Source: CALBPI01 sp963922335
GTDB taxonomy: Bacteria; Pseudomonadota; Gammaproteobacteria; Steroidobacterales; Woeseiaceae
Direction of reading: 5' to 3'
DNA: 64,000 nt
NCBI GenBank assembly: GCA_963922335.1
Contig: CAWUIB010000001.1
Coordinates: forward strand, 186,001 to 250,000
The position numbers were made by a program, and so were the translations under genes. Every line of letters starts with the position of its first letter. Positions within the stretch are counted from its first letter, which is position 1. Of the stretch, positions 1-9,000 are shown piece after piece. A model generated the notes under the pieces. The model was given only the letters and a program-made list of their open reading frames with translations, searched no databases and had not been told where the DNA came from.

Positions 1-1
1 G

Positions 2-31
2 GCGCATGCGGAGGCATTGAGGTCAGCATGA
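2..31 (+). CDS. 3' end of an upstream CDS, possibly prmB (partial)
   Basis: A reading frame enters from the left edge and ends in TGA at 29-31, overlapping the aroC start codon as ATGA. Its visible C-terminal residues are AHAEALRSA. In many gammaproteobacteria prmB (protein-glutamine methyltransferase) precedes aroC, and a 4-base overlap is typical of such operons. Nine residues cannot identify a family, so the call rests on frame, overlap and known gene order only. Confidence 0.3.
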   Translation, partial: AHAEALRSA

Positions 32-1146
32 CGGGCAACACCTACGGACAAGCATTCCGCGTCACAACTTTTGGTGAAAGTCACGGCCCCGCACTCGGTT
101 GCATCATCGACGGATGCCCTCCGGGCATGGCGCTGGAGGCCGAAGATATCCAAGTCGATTTGGAACGTCGACGCAGTGGTAAATCTCGATACACGAGTCA
201 GCGTAAAGAGCCTGATGCGGTCGAGATCCTCTCCGGGGTGTTCGAAGGGGTCACTACAGGCACGCCGATCGGTTTACTGATCAGGAATACGGATCAACGC
301 TCAAGAGACTACTCGAAGATCCGCAATACATTCCGTCCTGGCCATGCGGATTTTACCTACCAGCACAAGTATGGCGTGCGCGATTATCGGGGCGGCGGTC
401 GTGCATCGGCGCGCGAAACCGTCATGCGTGTTGCGGCGGGTGCGGTTGCCCGCAAGTATCTCGATACCGCCTTCGGCGTTCGTGTTTCAGGCTACCTGAC
501 TGCGCTCGGGCCGTTTGAGCTGGCCGCCAAGGATTTATCGATCGTCGACGACAACCCGTTCTTTTGTGCTGACCCCGAACAGTTGGATGCATTGGCGCAG
601 TACATGGATCAGCTACGCCGCGATGGTGATTCAATCGGCGCGAGGATTACGGTCACGGCTTCGGGTGTACCGGTCGGCTGGGGCGATCCGGTGTTCGACA
701 AGTTAGAGGCAACACTCGCGCGCGGGTTGATGAGCATTAATGCCGTCAAGGGCGTCGAGTTCGGCGCAGGTTTTAGCGTGGTTTCCCAAAGAGGCTCGGA
801 GCATCGCGATGAGATCACGCCGGATGGCTTCACCAAGAACGATGCCGGCGGGACGCTGGGTGGCATCTCGAGCGGTCAGGATGTTGTCGCAAGTATTGCG
901 CTGAAGCCAACCTCCAGCATCACACGACCCGGCAAGACGATCGACCGTTCGGGCGAAGCGACCGATGTGGTCACGACCGGCCGGCATGACCCGTGTGTCG
1001 GACTGCGTGCGACGCCTATTGCCGAGGCTATGATGTGCCTCACGCTGATGGACCATGCCATGCGCCAACGAGGGCAGGTAACCGCCTCGGATCTTGCGGC
1101 AGGCAATGCCGCTGTCCCGGTTTTCGAGGCCGAAGGTAATGACTGA
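28..1146 (+). CDS. aroC: Chorismate synthase
   Basis: Catalyses the last shikimate-pathway step, 5-enolpyruvylshikimate-3-phosphate to chorismate, using reduced FMN in the cytoplasm. The 372-residue length fits the bacterial family. The N-terminal signature GESHG is at residues 16-20, with the conserved histidines H19 and H106 (in RPGHADFT). The second signature RGGGRASARET lies at 121-131 and contacts FMN and phosphate. The ATG follows GAGGT at 19-23. The gene overlaps asd downstream by 8 bases, so the two are probably co-transcribed and translationally coupled. No key residue appears to be missing. Confidence 0.97.
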   Translation: MTGNTYGQAFRVTTFGESHGPALGCIIDGCPPGMALEAEDIQVDLERRRSGKSRYTSQRKEPDAVEILSGVFEGVTTGTPIGLLIRNTDQRSRDYSKIRNTFRPGHADFTYQHKYGVRDYRGGGRASARETVMRVAAGAVARKYLDTAFGVRVSGYLTALGPFELAAKDLSIVDDNPFFCADPEQLDALAQYMDQLRRDGDSIGARITVTASGVPVGWGDPVFDKLEATLARGLMSINAVKGVEFGAGFSVVSQRGSEHRDEITPDGFTKNDAGGTLGGISSGQDVVASIALKPTSSITRPGKTIDRSGEATDVVTTGRHDPCVGLRATPIAEAMMCLTLMDHAMRQRGQVTASDLAAGNAAVPVFEAEGND

Positions 1147-2164
1147 ACGAAATATTGATGTTGCCGTCGTCGGTGCTACGGGTGCGGTCGGCGAAGTCAT
1201 GCTGGAGATTCTCGCCGAACGTAAATTCACTAAGGGCGAGGTGCACGCACTCGCCAGTGAGCGATCTGTTGGTAAACGTGTCAGCTACGGCGATCGCACA
1301 CTGAAGGTCGCTGATCTCGCCACGTTCGATTTCTCCAAAGTGAGCATTGCCCTGTTTTCTGCGGGTGGGAGCGTGTCCGCGACTTTCGCACCCAAGGCGG
1401 CAGAAGCCGGCTGTGTCGTTATCGACAACACATCCCACTTTCGTCAGGAGGAAGGTATTCCGCTGGTCGTCGCAGAGGTCAATCCGCAGCGAATTGCGGA
1501 CTATAAGAATCACAACATCATTGCCAACCCGAACTGTTCGACCATGCAGATGCTGGTGGCGTTGAAACCGATTCACGACGCCGCAGGTATTGCACGGATC
1601 AATGTCGCGACCTATCAGGCCGTATCGGGTGCGGGCAGGGCTACTATTGAGGCGCTAGCTGGGCAGACGGCGCGACTATTGAACGGCAAGCCGCTGGACC
1701 TCGAAGATGGAGAACCTCAGTACGCGTTCAATGCGGTGCCGCATATCGACGTCTTTCAGGACAACGGGTACACCCGTGAAGAAATGAAGATGCTCTGGGA
1801 GACGCGCAAAATTCTCGAGGACGACACCATCATGGTCAATGCGACCGCTGTTCGAATCCCGGTGTTTTACGGACATTCCGAGGCCGTCAATGTGGAGACC
1901 CGAACACCAATTAGTGCTGAAAAAGTCCGTGAAATCCTAGACTCGGCTCCAGGTGTTTCTGTGATGGATGAACCAGTTTCTGGCGGATATCCGACGCCCG
2001 TCACAGAAGCCGCGGGCCATGATCCTGTATTTATTGGCCGCATTCGAGACGACATAAGCCACCCGCAGGCGATTAACCTATGGATTGTGGCGGACAACAT
2101 ACGTAAGGGCGCGGCGCTAAATAGCGTGCAAATTGCTGAAATATTGGCGGAAAATCATTTATGA
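1139..2164 (+). CDS. asd: Aspartate-semialdehyde dehydrogenase
   Basis: Reduces aspartyl-4-phosphate to aspartate semialdehyde with NADPH, the branch point to lysine/diaminopimelate, methionine and threonine. I chose the ATG at 1139 because the product MTERNIDVAVVGATGAVG then begins right before the nucleotide-binding GATGAVG (residues 12-18); a start at 1094 would add a tail encoded inside aroC. The catalytic cysteine is C133 in NPNCST and the likely catalytic histidine is H246 in VFYGHSEAV. The length of 341 residues matches the USG-1/Asd type found beside fimV. It overlaps aroC by 8 bases and precedes fimV. Confidence 0.96.
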   Translation: MTERNIDVAVVGATGAVGEVMLEILAERKFTKGEVHALASERSVGKRVSYGDRTLKVADLATFDFSKVSIALFSAGGSVSATFAPKAAEAGCVVIDNTSHFRQEEGIPLVVAEVNPQRIADYKNHNIIANPNCSTMQMLVALKPIHDAAGIARINVATYQAVSGAGRATIEALAGQTARLLNGKPLDLEDGEPQYAFNAVPHIDVFQDNGYTREEMKMLWETRKILEDDTIMVNATAVRIPVFYGHSEAVNVETRTPISAEKVREILDSAPGVSVMDEPVSGGYPTPVTEAAGHDPVFIGRIRDDISHPQAINLWIVADNIRKGAALNSVQIAEILAENHL

Positions 2165-2262
2165 GCTATCATTGCGCGCGCTTGGACGGACAGATTATGT
2201 CTTGCGGAAAACCCGCCAAAACAAAGAAAACACCTGCGGACGGGCAGGCTGGAGATAGGAAT

Positions 2263-5199
2263 ATGCATCGTTGGTTGGCTGCGCTGGTTTGTGGCCTGAC
2301 ACTCATGCTGTCGCAGACCGCCGCAGCACTGGGCCTCGGGGAAATCACAGCGCGTTCCGCATTGAATGAACCGATGCGAGCAGAAATCCAGCTACTCGGC
2401 GCAACCCGAGACGAGCTTCGTAATTTAGAAGTCAGACTGGCGCCCGCAGAAACGTTTGAACGCAATGGCATCGTTCGTGCTGGCTTCCTTTCACGCTTGC
2501 GGTTCCGGGTCCGGCCTGAGCGTGCAGTCGTTGAAGTCACGTCAACGCAACCGATTACAGAGCCGTTCGTCACCTTGCTCGTGGAAGTGGTTTGGCCGCG
2601 CGGCCGACTGCTTCGCGAATACACCATTTTGTTGGATCCGCCGACCTACGCGTCGCCCGCAGCAGGTGCCACGGCGCCCGTCACGCGGAACGCCGCACCT
2701 GCGCAGACAGCCGGCGGCGTCATTCAAAGGCCAGCGCGCTCGTCTGGTGCCCCAAGCCCGGCACCGACGAACCGCCCGGCATTCACCGGCGCTCAGTACC
2801 AGGTGCAGCGCAACGATACTCTTTGGGAGATCGCGAATCGCATCCGGCCGCAGGGAACCGACATCAACCAGGTCATGCTCGCGCTCTACGAGGCCAACCC
2901 GGGTGCGTTTGACGGCAACATCAATCTTTTACGCGCTGGCGCCACGCTGCAGGTGCCTACCGAGCAGGAGCTTTTCGCCATCAATCGGCAGAACGCGCTA
3001 GCGGAGGTGCGTCGACAGAACCAGAGTTGGAGAGGCACGGGCTCATTGACGCTGGTGGCGCCTGACGAAGATACCGAGCTCGGCGGTCTGGGTAGCGGCG
3101 CGGCTTCATCCGGCGCTAGCGCAAGTGATGGTGCTGATGCGCAAGCGCTGCGCTCCGAGCTCCAGGCTGCGGAACGGCAACTCGCGTTGCGCAACGCAGA
3201 GCTCGCTCGGTTGCGTGAGCAGCTTGCCGAGCAGCAGCGCGCCGAATCGGAGGCAGCGGAGCAAGACGATGAGCCTGTCGTTGCAGCCGTGGAGCCCGAG
3301 CCAGTCGTTCCCGACACCACCGAGTCTGAAGCACCCCTATATGGTGAGGATGAGCCAGCGGCGGACGATGCGACCGAGGTGTTTGCTGAATCAACCGACA
3401 CTACAGACAGTGACACGACAGAAGCTGCAGCGGACCCTGAGCCGGAGCCGGTCGCAGCGCGACCACAGGTCTCCACGCCGACCGTCACCACGACAACATC
3501 GAGCTCCGAGAGTCTGATCGACAAGATTCTTGGCAGCACGTGGACGTATGTCGCAGCAGGTGCTGCGCTGGTGCTCGCCTTGTTGGGCGTGGCCGCCGTG
3601 CGCCGCCGTGCCGAATCCGATACGACTGGAACCTGGGAAGCACTAGACGCCTCTGATCTGGAAGATCTCGATGGCACACTGGCCGCGACGGGTCGACTGC
3701 GTGAATTGAACAAGGGCGGAGACACAATCCGCAAGCCGATCGAGGCGCCATCGGTCGAAGATGCGATGGAGCAGACCTCGCCGGTCGAGGAAGTGCCAAC
3801 GCCTTCTGCTGCGCCGGCCGCGTCCAGCGCGCCGAGCGAAGAGTTCAACATTGAGGACACCTTCAGCTCCGATACGGCGATCAACCTCGATCAATCCGAC
3901 CCTCTGGCTGAGGCTGATTTCCACATGGCTTACGGGCTGTTCGATCAAGCCGCGGATCTGATCAACGGTGCGCTGGCGGTAGACAGCTCTGATGTTCGTC
4001 TGCAGCAGAAGCTGTGCGAGATTTATTTCCAATGGGGCAAGCAAGACGGCTTCGTTGATGCGGCGCAGAAACTCAAAGCGAGTGTCCCGGCGAATGATCC
4101 GGCGTGGAACAGCGTCCTGATCATGGGACAGCAGATTGCGCCCGCACATGAGTTATTCAGCGGCGCAGTGGTGTCCGGCGGTAGTGGTGATCTCGATCTC
4201 TCGTTCGACGAGACACGTGCGCTCGAGGCAGCAGATATCGATGCAGCGATCGAACCACCATCAGGCAATACCGGCACTTTCGAGGAAGTGTTCAGCGGAG
4301 ACGGGGATACCGGAACGGTTGAACAGCTTGCTGACATGAGTGGTATCGATTTCGAGTTCGACGAGACGCTGGCGAGCAGCAACGAATCCAACGACGAGAC
4401 CGAAGAAGCGCCAATTGATTTCGGCGAGGATGATGCGGCGATCGATTTTTCGCTGGACGGACTCGACGATGAGGTGGAGACCAGCTCCGGTGGCGACACC
4501 GTTGAGCAGCCGGTAGACCTGGATGATCTGGATGCAGATATCGAGAATACGGCGGAACGCGAGGGTATCGATCTCTCGTCGATGAGCGTGCTTGACGAGA
4601 GTACAGAGGCAATGACCGAGACCACCGGCGATGCAACCGCGGAAATCGGCGCGGATTTGCTGGATGCAACCGGTGTCACATCGGTATTGCCGGACGACTT
4701 TAAGGTCGACCTGCCGTCCGAACCTGCAGAGGTTTCCGACGATGCGGAGACGCTGCTCGCTGACACCTCGGGTCTGGTGCTCGATGACCTCAACCTCGAC
4801 ACGGGTGACTCGGCGGATTCAACCAACATCATGCCTCTGGCCAACAATGACGGCGAAGTCGATTTGGATGTCGCCGATCTCACCTCGGAGCTGCGCGTCG
4901 ATGACATCAGCGCGGCGACTCAGGAATTGCCGGTAGGGAATGGTGATGCCACGCTGTTTTCCGATGAGGTTTTTGCCGGCGACGCTGACAGTGACGCGGA
5001 CACTGGTTTGAATTTGGCGCTGGATGATACTGGCGAGACCAACGTGGCGGAGGTCGGTACCAAACTCGATCTCGCTCGAGCGTACGTCGACATGGGCGAT
5101 CCTGAAGGTGCCAGAAGCATTCTGAAAGAAGTTCTGAACGAAGGCGATGAATCACAGCAGGCCGAAGCCCAGAAGCTGTTGGAGGCACTCGGCGCCTGA
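2263..5199 (+). CDS. fimV: FimV-family inner-membrane peptidoglycan-binding protein
   Basis: FimV/HubP proteins sit at the cell pole, bind peptidoglycan through LysM and organise type IV pili, flagella or chromosome partners. The start at 2263 is chosen for its Shine-Dalgarno sequence (GGAGATAGGA, 2251-2260) and because the product begins with a signal peptide (about 1-23, ending TAAAL). The product is 978 residues. LysM is at about 178-233, a transmembrane helix at about 427-447, then a very acidic Asp/Glu/Thr-rich cytoplasmic region, and a C-terminal FimV TPR-like motif at about 933-975 (KLDLARAYVDMGD). The position between asd and truA is the classical fimV locus. The stop is directly followed by the truA start. 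Confidence 0.93.
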   Translation: MHRWLAALVCGLTLMLSQTAAALGLGEITARSALNEPMRAEIQLLGATRDELRNLEVRLAPAETFERNGIVRAGFLSRLRFRVRPERAVVEVTSTQPITEPFVTLLVEVVWPRGRLLREYTILLDPPTYASPAAGATAPVTRNAAPAQTAGGVIQRPARSSGAPSPAPTNRPAFTGAQYQVQRNDTLWEIANRIRPQGTDINQVMLALYEANPGAFDGNINLLRAGATLQVPTEQELFAINRQNALAEVRRQNQSWRGTGSLTLVAPDEDTELGGLGSGAASSGASASDGADAQALRSELQAAERQLALRNAELARLREQLAEQQRAESEAAEQDDEPVVAAVEPEPVVPDTTESEAPLYGEDEPAADDATEVFAESTDTTDSDTTEAAADPEPEPVAARPQVSTPTVTTTTSSSESLIDKILGSTWTYVAAGAALVLALLGVAAVRRRAESDTTGTWEALDASDLEDLDGTLAATGRLRELNKGGDTIRKPIEAPSVEDAMEQTSPVEEVPTPSAAPAASSAPSEEFNIEDTFSSDTAINLDQSDPLAEADFHMAYGLFDQAADLINGALAVDSSDVRLQQKLCEIYFQWGKQDGFVDAAQKLKASVPANDPAWNSVLIMGQQIAPAHELFSGAVVSGGSGDLDLSFDETRALEAADIDAAIEPPSGNTGTFEEVFSGDGDTGTVEQLADMSGIDFEFDETLASSNESNDETEEAPIDFGEDDAAIDFSLDGLDDEVETSSGGDTVEQPVDLDDLDADIENTAEREGIDLSSMSVLDESTEAMTETTGDATAEIGADLLDATGVTSVLPDDFKVDLPSEPAEVSDDAETLLADTSGLVLDDLNLDTGDSADSTNIMPLANNDGEVDLDVADLTSELRVDDISAATQELPVGNGDATLFSDEVFAGDADSDADTGLNLALDDTGETNVAEVGTKLDLARAYVDMGDPEGARSILKEVLNEGDESQQAEAQKLLEALGA

Positions 5200-6024
5200 G
5201 TGAAGCCGGTGCGCCGAGCGTGCCTGTGTGTCGAGTACGACGGCAGTCGATACCACGGCTGGCAGTTCCAACATCACTCCACGAGCGTCCAGGCGGTATT
5301 GCAGGATGCGCTCGGCCGGGTGCTTGATCAACAGGTGGAAGTAGTCTGCGCGGGACGCACGGATACCGGTGTTCATGCTACGGGTCAGATTGTCCACTTC
5401 GATACCCATGTTGAGCGCTCCTTGCGCGGTCTGACACTCGGTACCAACAGCCACCTGCCAAGCGATGTATCGGTGCGCTGGTCGCGTTGGGTAACCGATG
5501 GATTCCATGCCCGTTTTGCCGCGGTCGAACGACGTTACCGCTATCTGATTTTGTCGAGCGCAAGCCGGTCTGCGTTATACGCTAATCGAGCTTGGGTCCA
5601 GCCACATGAACTGGATCAACACGCAATGCAGGCCGCAGCAAACGCACTGCTCGGCGAACATGATTTCTCATCTTTTCGGGCCGCGGGATGCCAGGCGAAG
5701 CATCCCGTACGCCTGCTGAAGCAGCTACGTGTGTCGCAGCGTGGGCCATGGACCATCATCGATGTTGCTGCGAACGCTTTCTTACAGCACATGGTGCGTA
5801 ACATGACAGGCATGCTCTGGCACGTCGGGTCTGGACGCAGTAGCGCTGAGTCGGTATACGAGTTGCTGGCAGCGCGGGATCGCACGAAGGCACCGGTTGC
5901 GGCGCCTGCGGCCGGACTCTACCTCACCGAAGTCCGTTATCCAGGGCATTTTGATCTGCCCCAGCCCGATGAGCAGGATGACGATTTGTTACCGCTCGAG
6001 CCATTGATTCCACTGCGAGCATAG
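5200..6024 (+). CDS. truA: tRNA pseudouridine(38-40) synthase
   Basis: Isomerises uridines 38-40 in the anticodon arm of many tRNAs to pseudouridine. The catalytic aspartate is D55 in CAGRTDTGVHA, the family active-site motif, and the 274-residue length is typical. The start is GTG at 5200, the base after the fimV stop, which implies translational coupling. The gene follows fimV as in other gammaproteobacteria. The trp genes often found between truA and accD elsewhere are absent; accD follows after 40 bases. Confidence 0.95.
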   Translation: MKPVRRACLCVEYDGSRYHGWQFQHHSTSVQAVLQDALGRVLDQQVEVVCAGRTDTGVHATGQIVHFDTHVERSLRGLTLGTNSHLPSDVSVRWSRWVTDGFHARFAAVERRYRYLILSSASRSALYANRAWVQPHELDQHAMQAAANALLGEHDFSSFRAAGCQAKHPVRLLKQLRVSQRGPWTIIDVAANAFLQHMVRNMTGMLWHVGSGRSSAESVYELLAARDRTKAPVAAPAAGLYLTEVRYPGHFDLPQPDEQDDDLLPLEPLIPLRA

Positions 6025-6052
6025 CGCTGCTCCATCCTTTTGCAGATCGCGT

Positions 6053-6058
6053 TACAAT
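6053..6058 (+). promoter_or_regulatory. Possible -10 hexamer (TACAAT) just before accD
   Basis: TACAAT ends 6 bases before the accD ATG, which would place transcription initiation at about the start codon. No convincing -35 element is visible 16-18 bases upstream, and accD has no well-spaced Shine-Dalgarno sequence. Read-through from truA is equally possible. Confidence 0.3.
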
Positions 6059-6064
6059 GCGGGG

Positions 6065-6979
6065 ATGAGTTGGTTCGAGAAATTGATGCCTTCGCGCATC
6101 ACCACCGAGCGGCGCACCAAGTCTGTGCCGGAAGGCATCTGGATTCAGTGCGAAAAGTGCGGTGCACAACTTTACCGCGCCGAGCTTGCGAGAAATTTGC
6201 TGGTTTGCCCCAAATGCTCCCACCACATGCGAATGGGAGCGCGCGAACGGCTGATGACGTTTCTCGATGAAGGCAGCATGAGTGAGCTCGCTGCTGACCT
6301 GCAACCGCAGGACCCGTTGAAATTCCGTGATAGCAAACGTTATCGGGATCGCATTACTGCAGCGCAGAAGGCGACCGGCGAGAACGATGCGTTGATCGCG
6401 GCGACCGGCAACCTTTATGACAAGCCCATCACAGTAGTCGCTTTCGAATTTCGATTCATGGGTGGCTCCATGGGATCGGTGGTCGGTGAGCGTTTCGCGG
6501 TGGCTGTCAGGCACGCGATTGAGCAACGCACACCGCTGGTCTGCTTCTCCGCAAGCGGCGGTGCGAGGATGCAGGAGGCGCTGTTCTCACTGTTCCAAAT
6601 GGCCAAAACAAGCGCTGCACTCGCGTCGCTTTCTGAAGCGGGGCTGCCTTACATTTCGGTGTTGACCGATCCCACCACGGGCGGCGTTTCGGCAAGTCTC
6701 GCGATGCTTGGGGATCTCAACCTTGCCGAGCCGAAAGCGCTGATTGGGTTCGCCGGGCGGCGTGTCATCGAACAGACCGTACGTGAGACGTTGCCGGAGG
6801 GTTTTCAGCGGAGCGAATTTCTGCTGGAGCACGGCGCACTCGACATGATTGTCGATCGACGGGAGATGCGACCGGTGATCAGCGATCTATTGCGAAAGCT
6901 CACGAAACAGCCGATGCGTATTTCCGACAACACCGTTAGCATAAAGGCACTGGACTTGAGTGATTCAGATACGGAGTGA
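6065..6979 (+). CDS. accD: Acetyl-CoA carboxylase carboxyltransferase subunit beta
   Basis: With AccA it forms the carboxyltransferase that makes malonyl-CoA, the committed step of fatty-acid synthesis. The N-terminal four-cysteine zinc ribbon is complete (C29, C32, C48, C51), followed by the crotonase-fold carboxyltransferase domain with the glycine-rich SASGGARMQE and TTGGVSASLAMLGD regions. The length of 304 residues is normal. The end overlaps the folC GTG start by 20 bases. A TACAAT hexamer lies 6 bases before the ATG, with only GGGG directly abutting the start codon. Confidence 0.96.
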   Translation: MSWFEKLMPSRITTERRTKSVPEGIWIQCEKCGAQLYRAELARNLLVCPKCSHHMRMGARERLMTFLDEGSMSELAADLQPQDPLKFRDSKRYRDRITAAQKATGENDALIAATGNLYDKPITVVAFEFRFMGGSMGSVVGERFAVAVRHAIEQRTPLVCFSASGGARMQEALFSLFQMAKTSAALASLSEAGLPYISVLTDPTTGGVSASLAMLGDLNLAEPKALIGFAGRRVIEQTVRETLPEGFQRSEFLLEHGALDMIVDRREMRPVISDLLRKLTKQPMRISDNTVSIKALDLSDSDTE

Positions 6980-8210
6980 GCCTGTCTCACCCCAGCTCGC
7001 TGAGTGGCTGGGCAAGATCAATACGCTGGACCCATCGCGTATTGAACTCGGGCTGGCACGCGTCACCGCGGTGCTTCCTCGGTTGGGAATCGATCGGGAC
7101 ATCCTTACTATCTCGGTGGCGGGCACGAACGGCAAAGGCACGTCTGTGCATTTGTTGGATTCACTGCTGCGCGCGAGTGGCCATCGTGTAGGTCGCTACA
7201 CATCGCCGCATTTGTCGCGTTTCAATGAGCGAATTGCGATCGATGATGAGCCGGTATCGGATTCCGAGCTTGTCCAGGCCTTTGAGACGGTTGCTACAGC
7301 GCAGCTTGATACGCCGTTAACCTATTTTGAATTCACCACGCTCGCGGCGCTCGTTGTGTTCTCTCGTGCGGGCGTGGCCGCTCAGGTGCTCGAGGTCGGT
7401 TTGGGTGGACGCCTGGACGCCGTCAATGCGGTTATTCCCGATGCGTGTTTGCTGACCGGCGTCGACTACGATCATCAAAAGTGGCTCGGCGACACGCTCG
7501 AAGCGATTGGGCGAGAGAAGGCCGGGATATTCCGGGCGAGCGTGCCCGCTGTGGTGGCGATGCCCAATCCGCCTCGGTCGGTTATTGAAACCGCACGGGC
7601 AATATCGGCGGATCTTTGGCAGGCAGGCACGGATTTCACGGTCGTCGCGGGTCACTATCAGGGGCGCGACCGTAGACTGGAATTGCCAGAGTCGAATGAC
7701 TCGGTGCAGCTGCAGCTTTTGGCGGGTGTGCTGGCGGTGCTCGAGTCGTTAGGCCTTTTGGTGCGCATCGATACCAACGATATCCAGTCAGCGCTGCGGG
7801 CACCGGTTCCTGCCCGTCTCGAGTTGATTAGCCGGGAGCGAGAAGTGCTCCTCGATGTTGCACACAACCCGCAATCGATTGGTCGGTTGGTGGCGTGGCT
7901 TGAAGCGCATCCTGCGCTGGGTGGAAATACACTGGTCATGGGCGCGATGCGAGACAAACCAGTCGCACAACTGGTCGAACGTTTAGCGCCGGTGACGCAT
8001 CGATGGGTCGCCGTGGCTGCGGATCTTGAACGCGCCATGGCGAGCGCTGAGCTCGCTTCGGTAATGGCGCAAGCGGCGGGTTCACCTGCGCTCGTCGGTG
8101 GATCGCCGCTCGCTGGATTCCGCAGCGCTGCGAAGCTGACACCAGAGGATGGCAGAATCGTCGTCGCCGGATCATTCCCTGTCGTCGGTGCCATCCGAGC
8201 GGCGCTATAA
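6960..8210 (+). CDS. folC: Bifunctional dihydrofolate synthase/folylpolyglutamate synthase
   Basis: Adds glutamate to dihydropteroate and extends the folate polyglutamate tail, a cytoplasmic Mur-ligase-fold ATPase. The P-loop GTNGKGT is at residues 55-61, the family motif SPHLSRFNERI follows, and HNPQSIG marks the C-terminal region. The 416-residue length is normal. The start is GTG at 6960, inside the end of accD (20-base overlap), as in the accD-folC-dedD order of other gammaproteobacteria. A start further downstream would remove conserved N-terminal sequence. Confidence 0.94.
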   Translation: MIQIRSEPVSPQLAEWLGKINTLDPSRIELGLARVTAVLPRLGIDRDILTISVAGTNGKGTSVHLLDSLLRASGHRVGRYTSPHLSRFNERIAIDDEPVSDSELVQAFETVATAQLDTPLTYFEFTTLAALVVFSRAGVAAQVLEVGLGGRLDAVNAVIPDACLLTGVDYDHQKWLGDTLEAIGREKAGIFRASVPAVVAMPNPPRSVIETARAISADLWQAGTDFTVVAGHYQGRDRRLELPESNDSVQLQLLAGVLAVLESLGLLVRIDTNDIQSALRAPVPARLELISREREVLLDVAHNPQSIGRLVAWLEAHPALGGNTLVMGAMRDKPVAQLVERLAPVTHRWVAVAADLERAMASAELASVMAQAAGSPALVGGSPLAGFRSAAKLTPEDGRIVVAGSFPVVGAIRAAL

Positions 8211-8211
8211 T
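8206..8211 (+). promoter_or_regulatory. Consensus -10 hexamer (TATAAT) just before dedD
   Basis: A perfect TATAAT overlaps the folC stop region and ends 7 bases before the ATG at 8219, the spacing expected if transcription starts at the start codon. No good -35 hexamer is visible, so activity is uncertain. Confidence 0.35.
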
Positions 8212-8218
8212 TCTGGAT

Positions 8219-8932
8219 ATGGAACGCGCAATGAAAGAACGACTGATCGGGGCGGTGGTGCTTGTCACGGTGGCATGGCTATTGATCCCGGTGTTTCTGG
8301 ATAGTAGCCCGGATGCCCCAGATGCCCTGACGACGCGCACCGTTAGCCTGCCGGGCGTTGATGATGCATCCAGCGACACCGATGACCAGATGCGCACGAT
8401 TACACTGCGCTCGCGCGAAAGCGCTGCACGGGAGCCGGCACTCACAGAGCCACCTGTGGAAATCGAGCTACCCGCGCCGGAACGCATCACAGAGCGTGCA
8501 GACGATTCTGACCATTCGATGGAGTCGTCGCCCGACAACGTTGTGTCCGAGGCGCAAACGTCTCCGGATATCGAGCCGGAGCCCGAGCTTGAAGACGAGG
8601 TCGTTGTCGATGTCGCATCGGAGCCCGAGGTTTCACCACCTCCGGCGGTGGTCACACCGAAGGCTGTCGAAGCAGATACCTCGACGTCACAAAGCGCGGA
8701 ACTATGGGTCGTTCAGGTAGGCAGTTTCGGTCAACGCGCGAATGCTGAGACGCTCATGAAAACCCTGATCGATGCGGGTTTTCCCGCGTTCGTCAGCGAG
8801 ATCCAGACTTCCAGCGGGACGATGCATCGAGTGCGCGTTGGGCCCCAGAAGAACCGCGCAGCTGCAGATGACATGGTTACGAAGTTGAAGGGAGCGGGCC
8901 AGGACTCTGCACGCAGCGTCCCGTATCCCTGA
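8219..8932 (+). CDS. dedD: SPOR-domain septal protein, DedD-like
   Basis: SPOR proteins bind denuded septal peptidoglycan and help cell division. The product has a short cytoplasmic tail (MERAMKERLIGA), one transmembrane helix at about 10-27, a long acidic Pro-rich periplasmic linker, and a C-terminal SPOR domain from about 160 (LWVVQVGSFG) to the end. The length is 237 residues. An alternative ATG at 8231 has a better-spaced GGA; I keep 8219 because the M-x3-K-[EQ]-R-[LI]-GA form is usual for the family. The position between folC and cvpA is the standard dedD locus. Confidence 0.9.
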   Translation: MERAMKERLIGAVVLVTVAWLLIPVFLDSSPDAPDALTTRTVSLPGVDDASSDTDDQMRTITLRSRESAAREPALTEPPVEIELPAPERITERADDSDHSMESSPDNVVSEAQTSPDIEPEPELEDEVVVDVASEPEVSPPPAVVTPKAVEADTSTSQSAELWVVQVGSFGQRANAETLMKTLIDAGFPAFVSEIQTSSGTMHRVRVGPQKNRAAADDMVTKLKGAGQDSARSVPYP

Positions 8933-9000
8933 ATTTTCCGTGAGGCAGCCTACTGTGGGTTTGGTAACATGCGCGCTGCGGATGGTGTGTCGGATCGACT

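Noticed and set aside
2886..3884. Antisense frame (332 codons) opposite the fimV linker
   Set aside because: Ser/Ala-rich shadow of the acidic linker; fimV is supported by signal peptide, LysM and FimV domains.
4023..4907. Long antisense frame (294 codons) opposite fimV
   Set aside because: It mirrors the Asp/Glu-rich fimV repeats as a Ser-rich low-complexity sequence. No ribosome site or recognisable domain.
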